Assembly: GCA_039654915.1 (NCBI GenBank)
Contig: CM077596.1
Coordinates: 53,504,501-53,568,500 of the forward strand
Direction: 5' to 3'
Length of the DNA stretch: 64,000 bases
Source of the DNA: Aquilaria yunnanensis
Taxonomy: Eukaryota > Streptophyta > Magnoliopsida > Malvales > Thymelaeaceae
In this document: piece after piece, positions 34,001-46,404 of the stretch
Numbering within the stretch: position 1 is the first letter of the stretch
How the letters are laid out: every line of letters begins with the position of its first letter
Program-made: the position numbers and the translations under genes
Notes under the pieces: model-generated
Databases searched by the model: none
What the model was told of the DNA's origin: nothing
Seen by the model: the letters and a program-made list of their open reading frames with translations, nothing else

Positions 34001-34560
34001 AAGACTTCTGGATATTCTTGGACTATGGGAATGTGACTAAGTTCATTAGTTTCCCCCCTGTTCATTCATTTCCAAGCATTCATATTCATTTTCTAAAGTT
34101 ATTAAGTTCAACACCTTAACTTGGCAATCCAACGCTAATTCAAGTGATTCATTTAGCTTGAATGGTTCACAACCAAGCATCAATAATTGTCTTGCATGAC
34201 AATCAATCATTACTTTATTCTCACTTAGCCAATTCATGCCTAAGATCACATCATAATCATAAGTGTCCAGCATTATCAAGTATACCTTAAGCTCTAGCTT
34301 GCCAAACTGGATTACACAATTTTCAATGATGTGATATGTAAACAAGATTTCATTACCAGCAGTCTTAACCAAATACATGTTTGTCATGCACTTTACCTCT
34401 AAATTCATGGTCTTAACTAAGTTAGAGGAAATTATAAACAATGAAGCTCCAGTATCAAATAGTGCAGACACTAACTGGCCATTAAGGTAAATGGTACCTT
34501 TCAAAGCTCTTCTGCTCAGTGTTTGTTGGCTAGTCTCCTTCTTGACCACTTCAGCCTCTG
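34001..34560 (-). pseudogene. Element B protease domain
   Basis: The frame at 34046-34549 has LVSALFDTGASLFIISSNLV, the aspartic protease active site, and YDVILGMNWLSENKVMIDC. The link to RT, EYPEVFPIDLPGLPPLSVVE, lies in the adjacent frame (33868-34065), so a frameshift separates them. Confidence 0.86.
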
Positions 34561-36177
34561 GTGCATCTTACACTCTCTTGGAGGTGTCTAACTAAAATAC
34601 TCTATCAGGAGGTGCATTTTGCCTCCTTTGATCTTGTGGTAGCTTCAGTACATGCCTTCCCCCTGGGTTAGGCATATTAGTCTTCATCTGTGGCATAGGC
34701 ATTTGCCCTCCAATCCCTTTAGGGTTGTATGTACCTAGCATTTTCTTATCATCCCCCTATTTTTGGACAATCTTTTACCCAGTGGTCTGGGGCTCCACAT
34801 TTGTGGCAACCATTAGTAAGCTTAAAACATGGCTTGTGGCCATGGAACTTTCTACAGGTAGAGCACTAGGGACCATATTGTTGTGGTCCTTTTTCTTTCT
34901 TACTTCCTTTTCTCCCTCCACTGGGTTCCACTTCCTTTTTGGGTCTTTCCTGGTGCCCTTTTAGTCAGCCACTTCCACTTCTTGGGCTACTCCTTATTTC
35001 CTCTTTAAACTCCTGTTCAAGTGCTATGGCACTTTACACTACTTGGTAGTAGTATCTAGCTCCTACAGCTCTTAGGATTTGCCTCATCTTAGGCCTTAAG
35101 CCTCTTAAGAACCTCTTGGTCCTAAGTTCTTCCTGGCCATCATATTAATGAGCATATCTTATTAAGTTGTTCAACTTCTGTTCATACTCCATTACACTGA
35201 GACTTCCTTGCTCCAACTGATCAAATTCCACCTATTTCTGGTCCTTCAAAGCTTCTTTCACATATTGTTGTTGAAAGACTTGGAGGAATTTGGCCCATCT
35301 CATAGATCTCCTCCTTGTAGGTGGCCTCCTTTGATTCTTACTTTGGTAACTTCTTTGTACAGCTCTCCTAACAAAGTTTTGCATTCCCTTCCAGCCTAAA
35401 GGTGGTCAGGAACACTTTCTGTGTAGAGGATACTTCCATCCTTTCTAATATTTTCTCCACCTAGTAGACCCAAAATTTAGCCTCTTCTGGGTCACACTCA
35501 CCTTTAAACATAAGAGGTTTCAATGTCAGGAATCCTTCCAACTGGCCCTCCCTAAGTCCACCTCTTATCTGTCTTTCTCATATTATTTCTGTGTTTCAGG
35601 TTCCACCTCTTTGTGGCCCTCCTCTAACTGTAATTTCTGTAGGAGGTTCTGTCCTCCTTGGAAACATGTAAGTGTCCAAATCCTCCACCTCTAGACTCTC
35701 TTCTACTTCAGCTCTGGTTTCATGTCTTACTTCTAATCTCATTCTTTTGGCCCTTGGGTGTCTCCTTTCTTCATCACCCTCTTCTTCATCTCTGTCCCCT
35801 CCATTTCTACTTGCCTGATCATAATTCACTAGTTCTTTACCAAGCCTTCTTCCTCTTCTACCTTCAGCTTCTCTGTTCTCTTTAGCTTTAGTTTGTTCTG
35901 GGCTTCCCTGTGCTTGAGCTTGGCCTCAAGCCAAGGCTCTCATACCCACCACCAGTTGGGCTATAGTTACATTTATCCTACCTCTCCTACCTCTACTAGG
36001 TCTAAGTACATTTATCCCGGCATTAAGCTCTTTGGCCAAATTAGGCTCTAAGGCTTCCTGCTGCTTCTCAGGCTCTACTATAGCTTGTCCATCTCTAGGA
36101 TGGGTTGCCCTACTTTCTTCTTCTTCAAGGATTTCTCTATCCTTGCCTCGGGTTCTCATCCTATACTCAAGATGCAT
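34561..36177 (-). pseudogene. Element B gag
   Basis: The start is one of two ATG codons at 36177 or 36162 (MRTRGKDREILEEEE). Near 34770-34820 the minus strand encodes CHKCGAPDHWVKDC, a CX2CX4HX4C zinc knuckle. The N-terminal part is acidic and arginine-rich (35596-35829, MRLEVRHETRAEVEESLEVE). The core between is broken into several frames. Plus-strand frames such as 35658-35885 are shadows. Confidence 0.77.
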
Positions 36178-36253
36178 TTATTCACATATGCTCAATAAGT
36201 ACAAGTCTATATAAACATGGGTGGTAACAAGTCTAGACAAACTCTTAACTTAA

Positions 36254-36270
36254 CCTAGAGTTTGATACCA
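36254..36270 (-). other. Primer binding site of element B
   Basis: The minus strand reads TGGTATCAAACTCTAGG, eight bases inside the LTR. The first eight bases match the initiator-Met tRNA complement; later bases have drifted. Confidence 0.7.
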
Positions 36271-36278
36271 ATAAAGCT

Positions 36279-38261
36279 TGTCACACCCCACACAGGCCCT
36301 AGCTAGTGCAAATAAAGCTATATTCACTAGAGCTACTGCTGTTATGAATTTAGGTTAATTAAGTGCACTTGTAATAGTTCATAAGCAACTCATGGCTCGG
36401 CCATGACTTTTATTCCAAGATTATCAAATCAACACATAAGGCTAAGACATAGAAGGTGACCTAGGAGGCTTACCAGTTTCACATTCAGTTATTACTTGCA
36501 TCACAATGCAAGATTTAGAGGCTTTGTCTTTCAAGTGTTTCAAGTGTGTGTTCCTCAAGTGTGGTATAACAATGCATGGCAACCAAGAAGCCCATATCCA
36601 TCAGAGTTTGAAAACATAACATTTTCCATGTCTTATGCATAACATACACCAAAAGTGGTTTAACACAATGTAGGCCATAATTAGGAATGCACACAACTTT
36701 ATAGAACAAACATAATCTTCTATTCTTAGCATATACACATAAGTCGTAAGCCATTCGAGGCCATATTCACCAATATATACATCAAACATGTGCTAAAGTT
36801 CCTTGGGACACTAACAAGAGCCCTTAAAATACAAGGTGGCCATTAGTTAACCATTACATACCCATGTACTTAGTAGTACTTGAAACCTACTTTAATGGTG
36901 CAGTACAACACCAAAGTTTGCAAAAAGAGGCCTACAACTAGATCCATAATTAGAAGAGCTAACCGTAACATTAATGCCCATGAGCACACATCCATGCTTC
37001 TAGACTTGTTCCACAGTTTATACACAAGCCTACGAAACTAAAACACATGAGTTTCCAAGACATATAAAGCTTGCACTAAGTACCCATTGAGCAATACTCT
37101 TAGCTTAACACATACCTTAACACAACCAAGCAATAGCTTAGCACACAAGCAAGCTAATCTAGTTCAAATCCTCTTCCTGAAACATATAAATAAATAGGCA
37201 TGAGTTTTAACACTCAATAAGAAATTCACTTAAGCTCATTAGAGCTTATTTAGTTAGGCCGAAAGCTTAACCTCCCATTTTCAAGCTTTACCTAGAACAA
37301 AGAGATGAAAACACCAAAACACAATGTATACATTAGCATATACATAATAACTACAACTAATGATCATTAGCAAGCACAAACAAAGCATGAAAGCACACAA
37401 CTCACACACCACACACATAGTTCACTATCGGCCTACGGCCAAACTAGCAAGTACACACAATTTCCATCATAGATTCATTGTTATCAAAACCCATTCCACT
37501 AGAGCTCCAAATTTAACTATAGGCTAGCCTACCCATGATGAACTTTAGTACCTTCCATTAGTAGCTAGCTAGCAATCATAACTCATAACCCTGAAGGTAA
37601 TTCCATAAGCCCCCATGACATTAGAAGCCAAATATGTACTTGAACATGGAACAAAACTAAAATCAAGTGAGGTATAGTGAATCCTTACCAATTTCCTCAC
37701 TTTGAGCTCTCGGCCAAACTTGAATCCCCAAGACCAAGCTTGAAAACACAACCACAAGGTCACCAATGGTCGAAATTCACCTTAGTATGCTTGAATTCCC
37801 AATTCAAGTTCAATTCTTCAAGAATTTGGCATGAACCCGATGCTTCAACACCAAGAACACAATGCACTTTGTTGAGAACTCAGTCAAGCTTAAAACTAGG
37901 ATCTTTGAGCCAAAATCATGCCATTAGACTTAGTGGAAGCACGCATTTTCAGTTAATGGCCACATGGCTTAAAATTGGGCATAATGCCCTTCTTGGCTAT
38001 ATCATTTCTTTCCGTGGCACCAGTCCAGCATTAAAACGTACACTTAGTTTAGGAACCCAAATATAAGCACAATTTGGCCCTTAAGCTTTGTTTTCCACTA
38101 TTTTCACTACAAGCCATTTTTTATTGCACAATTCAAACCGGATAAGTCTTGTGTAAACCTACCATTGGTATTACCCATTTTTATTTAAGCCCCCTCTTTG
38201 TTTGAATGCATTTGCTTTGCATTTTTTGCCTTGGCCAAGTACTAAGGTAAGGGTCCTAACA
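36279..38261 (-). repeat. 5' LTR of element B
   Basis: It runs from TGTCACACCCCACACAGG to AGGGTCCTAACA (1983 bp) and is followed by the ATTTC duplication. It is the intact partner of 2564-11447. One copy of the length-variable unit lies at 37631-37689 (antisense). No gene is supported. Confidence 0.92.
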
Positions 38262-38647
38262 ATTTCCTTGAACCAAAAGACTTGAAAACATAGACCAAAA
38301 GACATATTAAGCACCGAAAATAAAGAAACCAAAAAGAAAAACAAGAAAATAAAGCAAAATCAAAGCTAAGTACATTGGCAGTGGCAAGCCAACTATTGTG
38401 CTATTTATGAGTCAATGTCTCCTTGCTTTCTTGCTACCTTGACACACTCTACTACTTGGCCAAACCCTTGACAAGTCACACAAAAGCTAACAAAAAGAAA
38501 GGTGGCAAAGAAGAACAAAAGGAAGGAAAACTCGAATCATGATGATGCAAAACTATCTCCTGGTTGTGTCTATGTTTGGTGTCTGTGTTACATGATGTGT
38601 GATCAAGCTTTCTTGATGCCATTTTAATCATGGGTAAGGACCTATAT
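38262..38647 (+). repeat. H-family LTR fragment, piece 2 of 3
   Basis: Bases 38262-38266 are the B duplication. The rest continues the outer H-family LTR. The block gatgtgtgatcaagct near 38595 and the gggtaagg...ctata end match the reverse complement of about 50285-50340. It is interrupted at 38648 by a solo LTR. No gene is present. Confidence 0.7.
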
Positions 38648-41600
38648 TGTTAAGACCACCAGTTGGTACTTGGCTAAGGCCAAGAAAAATGATAAACATA
38701 CAACTAAAAACTAGAGGGACTCAATTGAACATGGTCATAGTGGTATGGATGTAGGTCTACAAAACTATGTACCTTGAATGTACATAAAATAAAATTCTAT
38801 GTGAGAATGGCAAGAAACAAAGTTTGAGGATTGAAATGTACACGTGGAGCAGTGCTATAAATGTAACTGCAATCCATGCATGAAATGAATTAGCCATGCA
38901 AATAAGTGGAAGGGTGAAAAGTGGAATATGGCAAAATTGTTTGCCATGTGTGCATGGCTGCCCATTTTGAATTGAATTAAATAAATGGAGTATGTTAGTG
39001 GAGTAATATTATAATGGGGATTGAGTTAGTGGAAAGAATAGTATATTGGATACTATTATTTTAAGCCATGGTGGAGGAATTGTTTATTGTTTAATGGCTT
39101 AATGCTTGTACATGTGGATTTACATTAAGTGTGTGTCTTGCATTGTATGTATATATGTTGGCCGAATTTGTCATGGAAGAATTGTCCAATTATAGTCAAG
39201 TTATGTACACTTGGCAATGTGAGCCAAGAAATAAGGTTTGTGCTGAAAATGCATGAGTTTTAGTGGCTAAAATGGAATCATGGAGACTTGGAGGACTAAG
39301 GATGCCATGCAAAATAATGTAAGGGGGTAAGTTGGCATTTAAGCCAACTTTGTATAAACAATTCATGGTTGTTTACGCCATGTCTCCCACCAAGCAAGTG
39401 CCTTGGTTCTTTTGCTTTGTTTAATTGGAGCCTTTACCTAGTGCTTGACCGAATATGCAAAGGAAAATGGTTTGTTTATGTGTTAAATGGAGTAAGTGCA
39501 CAATATCCGGCCATAGTGTGTGAGTAAGCTGCCATTTCTTGTGTTCTTCTTGTTCATAGTGTTATTGAGAGTTCTTGGAGAGTCCATGGCCGAATGCATG
39601 AGTTCTTGCAAGAGGAACATGTGCATGTGAGCTAAAATTGAAGCTAGAGAGCTTGGAGAAGCTAGTTTCATCCATAAATCCATTGGAGCTTGAAGATTGA
39701 AGTTTGTTCATGGAGAAATCAACCATGGGCGAATATGAAAGGTGTTGTTCTTGGTGAGTTCAAGCTAGAATACCTTTGTTCTGGAAGTATCTAGCTTTGT
39801 TTTTGAAGTTACAAGCCAAAACAAGAGTGTTCAAGTTCAAAAAGTGGGTAAGAAATTATAACACTTGTTTTCTTGGTCATCTTTCCATGATTCAAGTGTG
39901 TATAATGTTTAAGTGAAGGTTCTTTTGTGTTAGAACACTTGGTTGCAAGGTTTAGAGCTTGGACATGATGGAACCTTACATGGCCGAATTTACCCATGAG
40001 CTATCTTGGTGTTCTTGGCCAAGAACAACATTGTTTGTGAAGATTTGAGGTAATTGTTGAGTTTGTATGTTGATGGCCGAATGGTGTTCAAGCATATTTG
40101 TTAATGCGTGTTCATAAATTACTTGAATACTTGGTGAAATGACCATGAACAAGTAATATTGTTAATGAATTGGAGATTATTTGTACTAGGCACACTTGGA
40201 TTGAAAAGTCAAGCTTGGACTTGAAAGTTGGTAGAAAACTGAAAATACGAAGTTGGTGGATTGAGGTATAATTCATGAGTTCACTTGTTTACTTGGTGAA
40301 TTTACCATGATCAAGTGATATTGATGTTTAAATGGAAAGGTTGTTATGTTTAGACAATGATAAATGCCAAGTATAGTTTCGGCCATGATTAGAAAATATA
40401 CAAGTTATTGACTTACTTCGTAATTTATATGGGCAAATGATTGTAATGCCTAAATGTGTGCATTGTGTGCCTTTAAATTGAAGGTAAAGTGGAATTGGAT
40501 ACAAAGCACAACCTAGGACTCAAGCTTGGTTTTGTGAGGTAGGGTTCACATCTACTTGTTTGCCTGGACATTATTCCATGATTCAAGTAGTAAGTTAGCT
40601 AAGTGATAGTTGAATGATTCTAAATGATCTTGGTTACTTGATGGGCATATGTGGTGAACTTTCAGTTCTTATGGATATGAATTGGACCTTTGGGTTCTAT
40701 GTGGGTTTTGCTAGCAAATCCAGTAATGGCAAGCATATAAAGTTTTTAGTAAGTGAGGGCCAGCTTACTAGTGAACTTGGAGCTCTAGTGATATGGAGGT
40801 GACAATGTGAAATGTGGAGTAGTATGTGGAGAAGTTAAGACTTGCCAGAGATGATGGCTGAATTGCCAGTGATGATGGCCGAATGGCTACTTGTGGTGTG
40901 TGTGTGTGTGTTGCATGCTTTGTTGTGTTGTTTGTGTGTGCTAACCCATAGTAGATAGTGTTTATATAATTTATTGTGCATATACCCTGTATTTTTATGT
41001 CTTTGTGTCTTTGGTTGCAGGTAAGGAACAGCTTGGAGGTTAAGCTTTTAGCTTAACTAAATAACTCCATTGGAGTGAAATGTGAACTCTACTGAGTATT
41101 TTATACTCACTGCCCATACATTTTTTTTTTCAGGAAAGGATATTCAGCTTGAGTAGTGTGGTTGTGTGGTATTGTGCTTGTGAGTACTAGTTACCTTGGA
41201 GTGCAAGGTAAGTGCCAATGATGGGCTTGGCTTAATTTAAGTTGTGCAAGTCTTATGCTTATGACTTAGAATGATTGAATCTCAAATTCTAAGTGTTTAC
41301 AGGCATTTGGTAGCGAGGGGGACTGTCTAGTGTGCAAGTGAGATGTGAAGACCTTTGTGTTGTGTATGGTTTTCACTATTATGGCTATAGTACTAGTGTT
41401 GCCATGTATGCTGTTTTATGGTTACCTTGAGCTTATGTTTGGGATGTGAGGACTTGGGTATTCTTGGCATGTAGCCAAGTTGTGTGTTCCTTAAGCTACA
41501 CTTTTGGTATGTACATATAAGTAGTTTGGGTTCACATAGAAGTTGTGGACTTAGTATGTTTTCTGGACACTAAGTTGCTTGACAACTACTTGTTATGAAC

Positions 41601-42084
41601 TTGTACATTAGGGAGTTTAGTAACCATACTATGAATGAATGTTGGATGTATTTTCATGGAAGGATTCTTGGACTTTGTGTTTGGCCGAATATACATATGC
41701 ATATAAACTTGGTTTCCCAAAACCCAAAATGAATAATGGGCTTCTTGGTTGACATGCATAATAGTACACTTGAGGAAACACACATCCTACACAGTAAAGA
41801 AATGGAATTGTGTGCCTTGCTTGATGTGCAAGTAATCAAAATGGGCCTTGCTTGTATTGCAAGTAAATGAATTGGGTTCACCTTAAGCTGCAAGAAATTG
41901 TCACATAAAGCCTCCTGGGCCACCTCCAGGCCCACTTACTAAGTAGTAAGACTTAGAGCCCATAATAGGAAGTTGCCCCAACATACTTTGATAAAGCTTG
42001 AAACCATAACTTGGGTAGCTTCCTGAACCATAATTGGTGAGTGGTACTAGTGTGCATGGGCTGGGGCCTGTGTGGGGTGTGACA
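38648..42084 (+). mobile_element. Solo LTR, B-like family, 3.4 kb
   Basis: It runs from TGTTAAGACC to GGGGTGTGACA (3437 bp), flanked by TATAT at 38643-38647 and 42085-42089. It is the longest B-like LTR here. It carries four diverged copies of a 65-80-bp unit (about 39845-39925, 40105-40170, 40265-40345, 40538-40612), each with acttg...cttgg...ccatgawcaagt, and many scattered ggccgaat-type words. A tgtgtg tract at about 40898 and an acceptor-like ttggttgcagg at 41011 are shared with other LTRs. No gene is supported. Confidence 0.88.
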
Positions 42085-43203
42085 TATATGAAGCTTCTTC
42101 TCCTATATTTTAAAGTGAAAAGCTGCCCTAGGGGATGGCTAAAAGCCAAGGGAACCTAGAGGCTATGTAATGGGCTATGTGTGCATAAAGCACTATGGTA
42201 AGCTAGCTAGTTTGATGTTGACAAGCATAGGGTTTTTGGTCAAGTTTGGCTGAGCTTGATCAATCACCTAGAGCTTTATGTTAATTAAACTTAAATCAAA
42301 GTGATCACATGAAGAAATTGAAGGAAAATCATGCTTGCTATGTTAAGAAAACCGTGTGCATATGGTGCGTGTGTTTCTGTGCTTTCTTGTTTGTATACGT
42401 GTGCTAATCCCATAGTTGTATATATAAGGATTGTTTATTATCTTTTACATATTTTCCTTGGTGTTTTCTTTGTCTTTGGATGTAGGTTTTTAAACAAAAT
42501 TGGAGGTTTATATGCATAACAACATTATAAACATTGTAAAGGCATTGGGTGCTGTAGTGGGTCTTTACTCAGTACCTATGTACTCATGCCCTCCTTTTCC
42601 CATTTTAGGTAAGGAACTTTAAGAGTAAAAGGGCTAAATAACCTCTAGAGGAGGTCTATGTATAGAGAGGTATACTTTGAAATTATGCCATATGAAAAGA
42701 AAACATGCAAAAGTTCATCAGAATGAACTATTGGTTATGTTCTATTGTTATGTTACAAGCCTTGATGGCTATTATTGGGCTTTCTATGTTTGGATCTATC
42801 CTCGTATAGGCTAGGACCAAGAGAGTAATCAGACAACTGTGGCCTTAGCACCAAGTCAAATTTGAAGTCAAAGTATTAGTGGGCTTAGAGATAATCTAAA
42901 CCATGCCATGTGCCATGCATGACTTGTAGTGCACCAAATTTTTGTTGTATATAGTTTTGGCCCATGTAGTCCCTGTTTGCCAAATTTTGGCCTGTACATA
43001 TTTGTTTGAAACTAATGGCAATGGAACTTAGGGTAAAACATGGCTTGTGCCTTGTATGTATTTTCAGCTTAGGAAAGCCTTAAGGCACTCCGTGTAACAA
43101 ACTAGGATGTATGCATGCATGTCTGTGTGTATGATTTGGTTGATGCACTAAGTAGGCTTCCAATAAGCCTCCTGATGCTCTAATCCATCTTTGATGTAAG
43201 ACA
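42085..43203 (+). repeat. H-family LTR fragment, piece 3 of 3
   Basis: It starts with the solo LTR duplication and then matches the reverse complement of about 49165-50280 of the H LTR: the gaagctt...aaagtgaaaagct block, gtgtgcataaagcactatggtaagctagctag, and the catggcttgtgccttgtatgtattttc block near 43038. It stops matching near 43204, about 220 bases short of the expected LTR end, where element J begins. Confidence 0.72.
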
Positions 43204-46200
43204 TGTTGACCTTCACAGATGCTTGACCTGAATGATATCTATAACACTAGAAGAATGAGGGTTAAGGGCTCCCAGGAGTGTTTTTTGGGGAAGGAACCTT
43301 CGACGCTCAAGTTAGTAAGTGAGGGAAAGATTACTGAGAGTAGAAAGTATAAAATAGGTCTCTCATGTTGTATTTGTTACCACTCTGAGAGCTTAAATAT
43401 AATGACAATATTTAATGTGTCAATCTCGCAATAGCTATGCATGTTCTGTAGGCCATCAGAACAATGCTCATTATATTACCCAAGCGGCCCTCTTGGTCTT
43501 TATGCAAATATATGTATATTGGTCAAACCATAACACACATATTTACATTTATGCACACTACGGAACCTACGAAGGAAAACACTAGCACAATTCTTAGTTT
43601 TGGCTTCTACACATTGGGCAATCTTGTTAAGTTCTAGTGACCAGCCACTGCACCTGTAACTTCCACTAATACACTGTATCATTCTACCCATGTAACCCCA
43701 TGCTTTCTTTGTTCCATTATCAAGTAAAGACTTAGAGCAAACCAATGGATTTATTTTTACATCAAAAGCTCACCTATGGACCAAGTTATGGGTTTTTTAA
43801 GTTGGTTACCAAATTCTGACCAAATAAACAGTAACTTAGCGAAATTTGGAATGTCATATCATTGGCTACAGGGCTCCCAATTTAGAAATTCCAAATTCTA
43901 GTTCAACCTTTGTATGTCCTATAGGTGTGTCCAAAATTTCATATCGATATTCCATCTACACAGGGAGTTATGGAAATTTAAGTGCAGAGTCAAAAATCTG
44001 GTCACTTTATGACCATTTTGCCCATACAAAATTTCATAAGATTCATACACTTCATTTCCAGGTGCAAAACCAACATGGGCAGGTTTTTACATGTCTCAAA
44101 CACTTGGGAAATTTATTCCCCTGAATTTAGAGGCATTCTATAAACATCAAATATAATTTTCTTTGGAACAGCTAATGAGTTGCAAAATGGACAGAATTGA
44201 ACATTCAACCTCAAACATCACTCTATTGCTCCGTATATCATCCATACACCATCTATAGTGTATTTACATACATAGATGCATCATAGATATTTCCTATCTT
44301 AGTTGAGTATGTACACTAGCTTCTTGGAGAGGCTTACAACCACAATGCACTCCAGAAACTTCAAAAGACAGCTTCTGCGTAAGGCAGAAAATACCAACAC
44401 TAAAATTAAAAAATTTGCTCTAAAAATAATAAAAAACTCCAGTTTAATACTAGACATATTGAAGTTCATGTACCTGAAATTTCACAGGAAAAATCAAACT
44501 ATAACTATTGGTTTGAATGTTCTCTTTCAGGTGTTCCTGAAAATGGACAGAAAGGGGAGTAAGCTCTTTGTAAAGAACTTAGTAAGGGCTTTCAATGTAA
44601 AGTCTTCCATAGAAACGTGCCACCTAATATCCAAGGACATAAAAACATACAAAAACAACACATACACACAAATATGGCAACCATATGCACCAACGAACAC
44701 AGCAACAAACACATGTAATGCTGGCAGCAATAACACATTAGGGTTAGTCCATAATCATTCAATAAAACAATAAGATATCACTTTAGTAACACTATGGAAG
44801 CCCTCCTCAAGCTTTTTATTTGTCTTAGGAGTCTTTTATGTCTTATTTAGTACTAACTTGGGCTCTAGAAACCCTTCTTTCTTGCTGCCATCTTTAGCAT
44901 GGTAACACTAAGGCTGAAACCTTGCCATGCTTCTTTCCCCTTAACCCATACTTGGTTCCTTGAGCTTTTTGCTCTCTGCCAAGCATGGTCTTAGCTTCAT
45001 GGATGTTTGGAAATACCGTAAAAAATCCAGGAAACTTTAGAAAACCCTTACCTTTTGCTATGAAATCTGAAAACCCAAATGAACCAAAATTAGGTTTTCT
45101 TGCACTCTTTGATGTTTCCTTTGCTTTCTCTTGCTTCCTCTTGTTTTGTTAAGGTATGCTGGCTATGGAGGATGATGGAAGAGCTTAAGGAAGTGGTCTT
45201 AGCTGCTGGAGGCCGAAATTTAAGGAAAATGGCAATGAAATGAAGATTTTTCTTCATTTATACATCATTTTGACCAGGGTGGCATATATGCAAACTTTTT
45301 AAAATTTGGCCAACACTTGGGCAGTTTATTTCCAGCCATTTTGGCTGGGAAAATGACAGATTTTGGCCTCTTTTAACCTTTTCAAAAAATCATTTTGACT
45401 TTAGTAAAAAATGTGGACACTTGGATCCTTAGTTGGCATTATGCCATAAATGATCAACTTTGCCTTCTTAAGCACTTTGGTTCCCAACAATATCCTTAAT
45501 TCCATCCATGTCCTTTCTTCATAATTCCATCCATGTCCTTTCTGTAGCAGTCTTTAGAAATTTGTGCAATTAAGTACCCAAATTTTGTAACCTTACAATT
45601 TAGTCCATAGGTTACTTGAAAATTAGGCGATGTGCCAATGCTTTCTTAAGGACCAAGCTATCATTGTTTTTGCCACTTAAGGGGTGTATATTGAATACTT
45701 CACACTTCACAAATCAGACACTAAAGTGAAAATTTAAGCATATAAGTTTAGGTCCTTATGCTGTAATTTTCCCATTTTGTGAAGGTGTAACAGTATTACC
45801 TAGTAGCATCCCTAGTATTTGTAGGAGGCTTTAGAGATTAGGCCGTTTTGCCTAGTCAAGAAAATTGGGACATGTGGTTGGCTATATCTGCTCATGTTTG
45901 GTTCGTACCTCAGGGGAAAGTGTGCCCAGATGTCTGTAGATAGTTATGCCTAGGTTGGAGGTTAGGGGTGTGTGGAGGCTCGTTGTCAGTGGTCCTATTA
46001 GCCAAACATTTTCCATTTTCCTTTATATGAATTTGAAAGTCCACAAACCTCTTCGAAAGCCATGCTTATCTATGAGGGTGAAGAGGGATTCTCCAAGCTG
46101 ATATTTAGCTAATTGTCCCAGGGTGGCTGGTGTATAAGCCAAAGTTGGTTAGACAACACTTGAAGGTAGTGCAGGCCACTTTCCAAGGATGATCGAGTTG

Positions 46201-46404
46201 TTATTCGAAGCTCGTGCCCACCCTTTTCTGAGGTTGGCTATGCCGCTCTCCAAGGGTGCTGCCATGTCCTAATCCGAGGTTGGCTGATGTTCTTAAGTGA
46301 GGGTGGTCATGAGCCCTTTACTGAGGTCGGTCGTGTTTTATTCCGAGCATAGTGTCAACCACCTATCTGGTGGCTTGATCGCCAATAGCCTTTTGCCTAT
46401 CACA
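43204..46404 (-). repeat. LTR of element J, Tat-like, split by an A-family solo LTR
   Basis: On the minus strand it starts TGTGATAGGCAAAAGG (46404), preceded by the purine run GAGGAGGGCA, as in D. Near 43255-43330 it carries acttgagcgtcgaagg and ccccaaaaaacactcc, counterparts of acttgggcgtcggaga and ccccaaaaaaatactcc in D. A decayed TATA region (cctcctacaaatacta, near 45820) matches cctccctataaatattc in D. Without the solo LTR it is about 780 bp, like the LTRs of D and G. The left terminus is approximate. It is the 3' LTR of a minus-strand element extending right. Confidence 0.6.
43375..45792 (-). mobile_element. Solo LTR, A family
   Basis: It runs from TGTTACCACTCTGAG to GAAGGTGTAACA (2418 bp), flanked by GTATT at 43370-43374 and 45793-45797. 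It aligns along its length with the LTRs of A but is clearly more divergent. No gene is supported; the 156-codon frame at 44303-44773 is not intact in the other copies. Confidence 0.9.

Larger units (their letters stand above)
2564..38261 (-). mobile_element. Element B: Ty3/gypsy chromodomain-type retrotransposon, with nested insertions
   Basis: The boundaries come from TG...CA-type LTR ends (left terminus decayed to tatcacatccc, right terminus ending cctaaca) and a perfect 5-bp duplication ATTTC at 2559-2563 and 38262-38266. The element reads on the minus strand: 5' LTR 36279-38261, primer binding site, gag, protease, RT, RNase H, integrase, polypurine tract, 3' LTR 2564-11447. Two insertions split it: D in the 3' LTR and A near the end of pol. 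Without them it would be about 9 kb. The C-terminal chromodomain-like segment and the long LTRs suggest the Tekay/Del group. All coding parts carry stops or frameshifts, so it is dead. Confidence 0.88.

Noticed and set aside
40890..40935. tgtgtg tract, considered as a functional microsatellite
   Set aside because: Short and imperfect; it recurs because the LTRs are related.
43219..43374. Possible separate DNA transposon fragment
   Set aside because: The gacgctcaag...ccaaaaaacactcc part aligns better with the end of Tat-like LTRs, so it was assigned to element J.
44303..44773. Plus-strand frame of 156 codons
   Set aside because: It is in an A-family solo LTR. The equivalent parts of the two A LTRs have stops.
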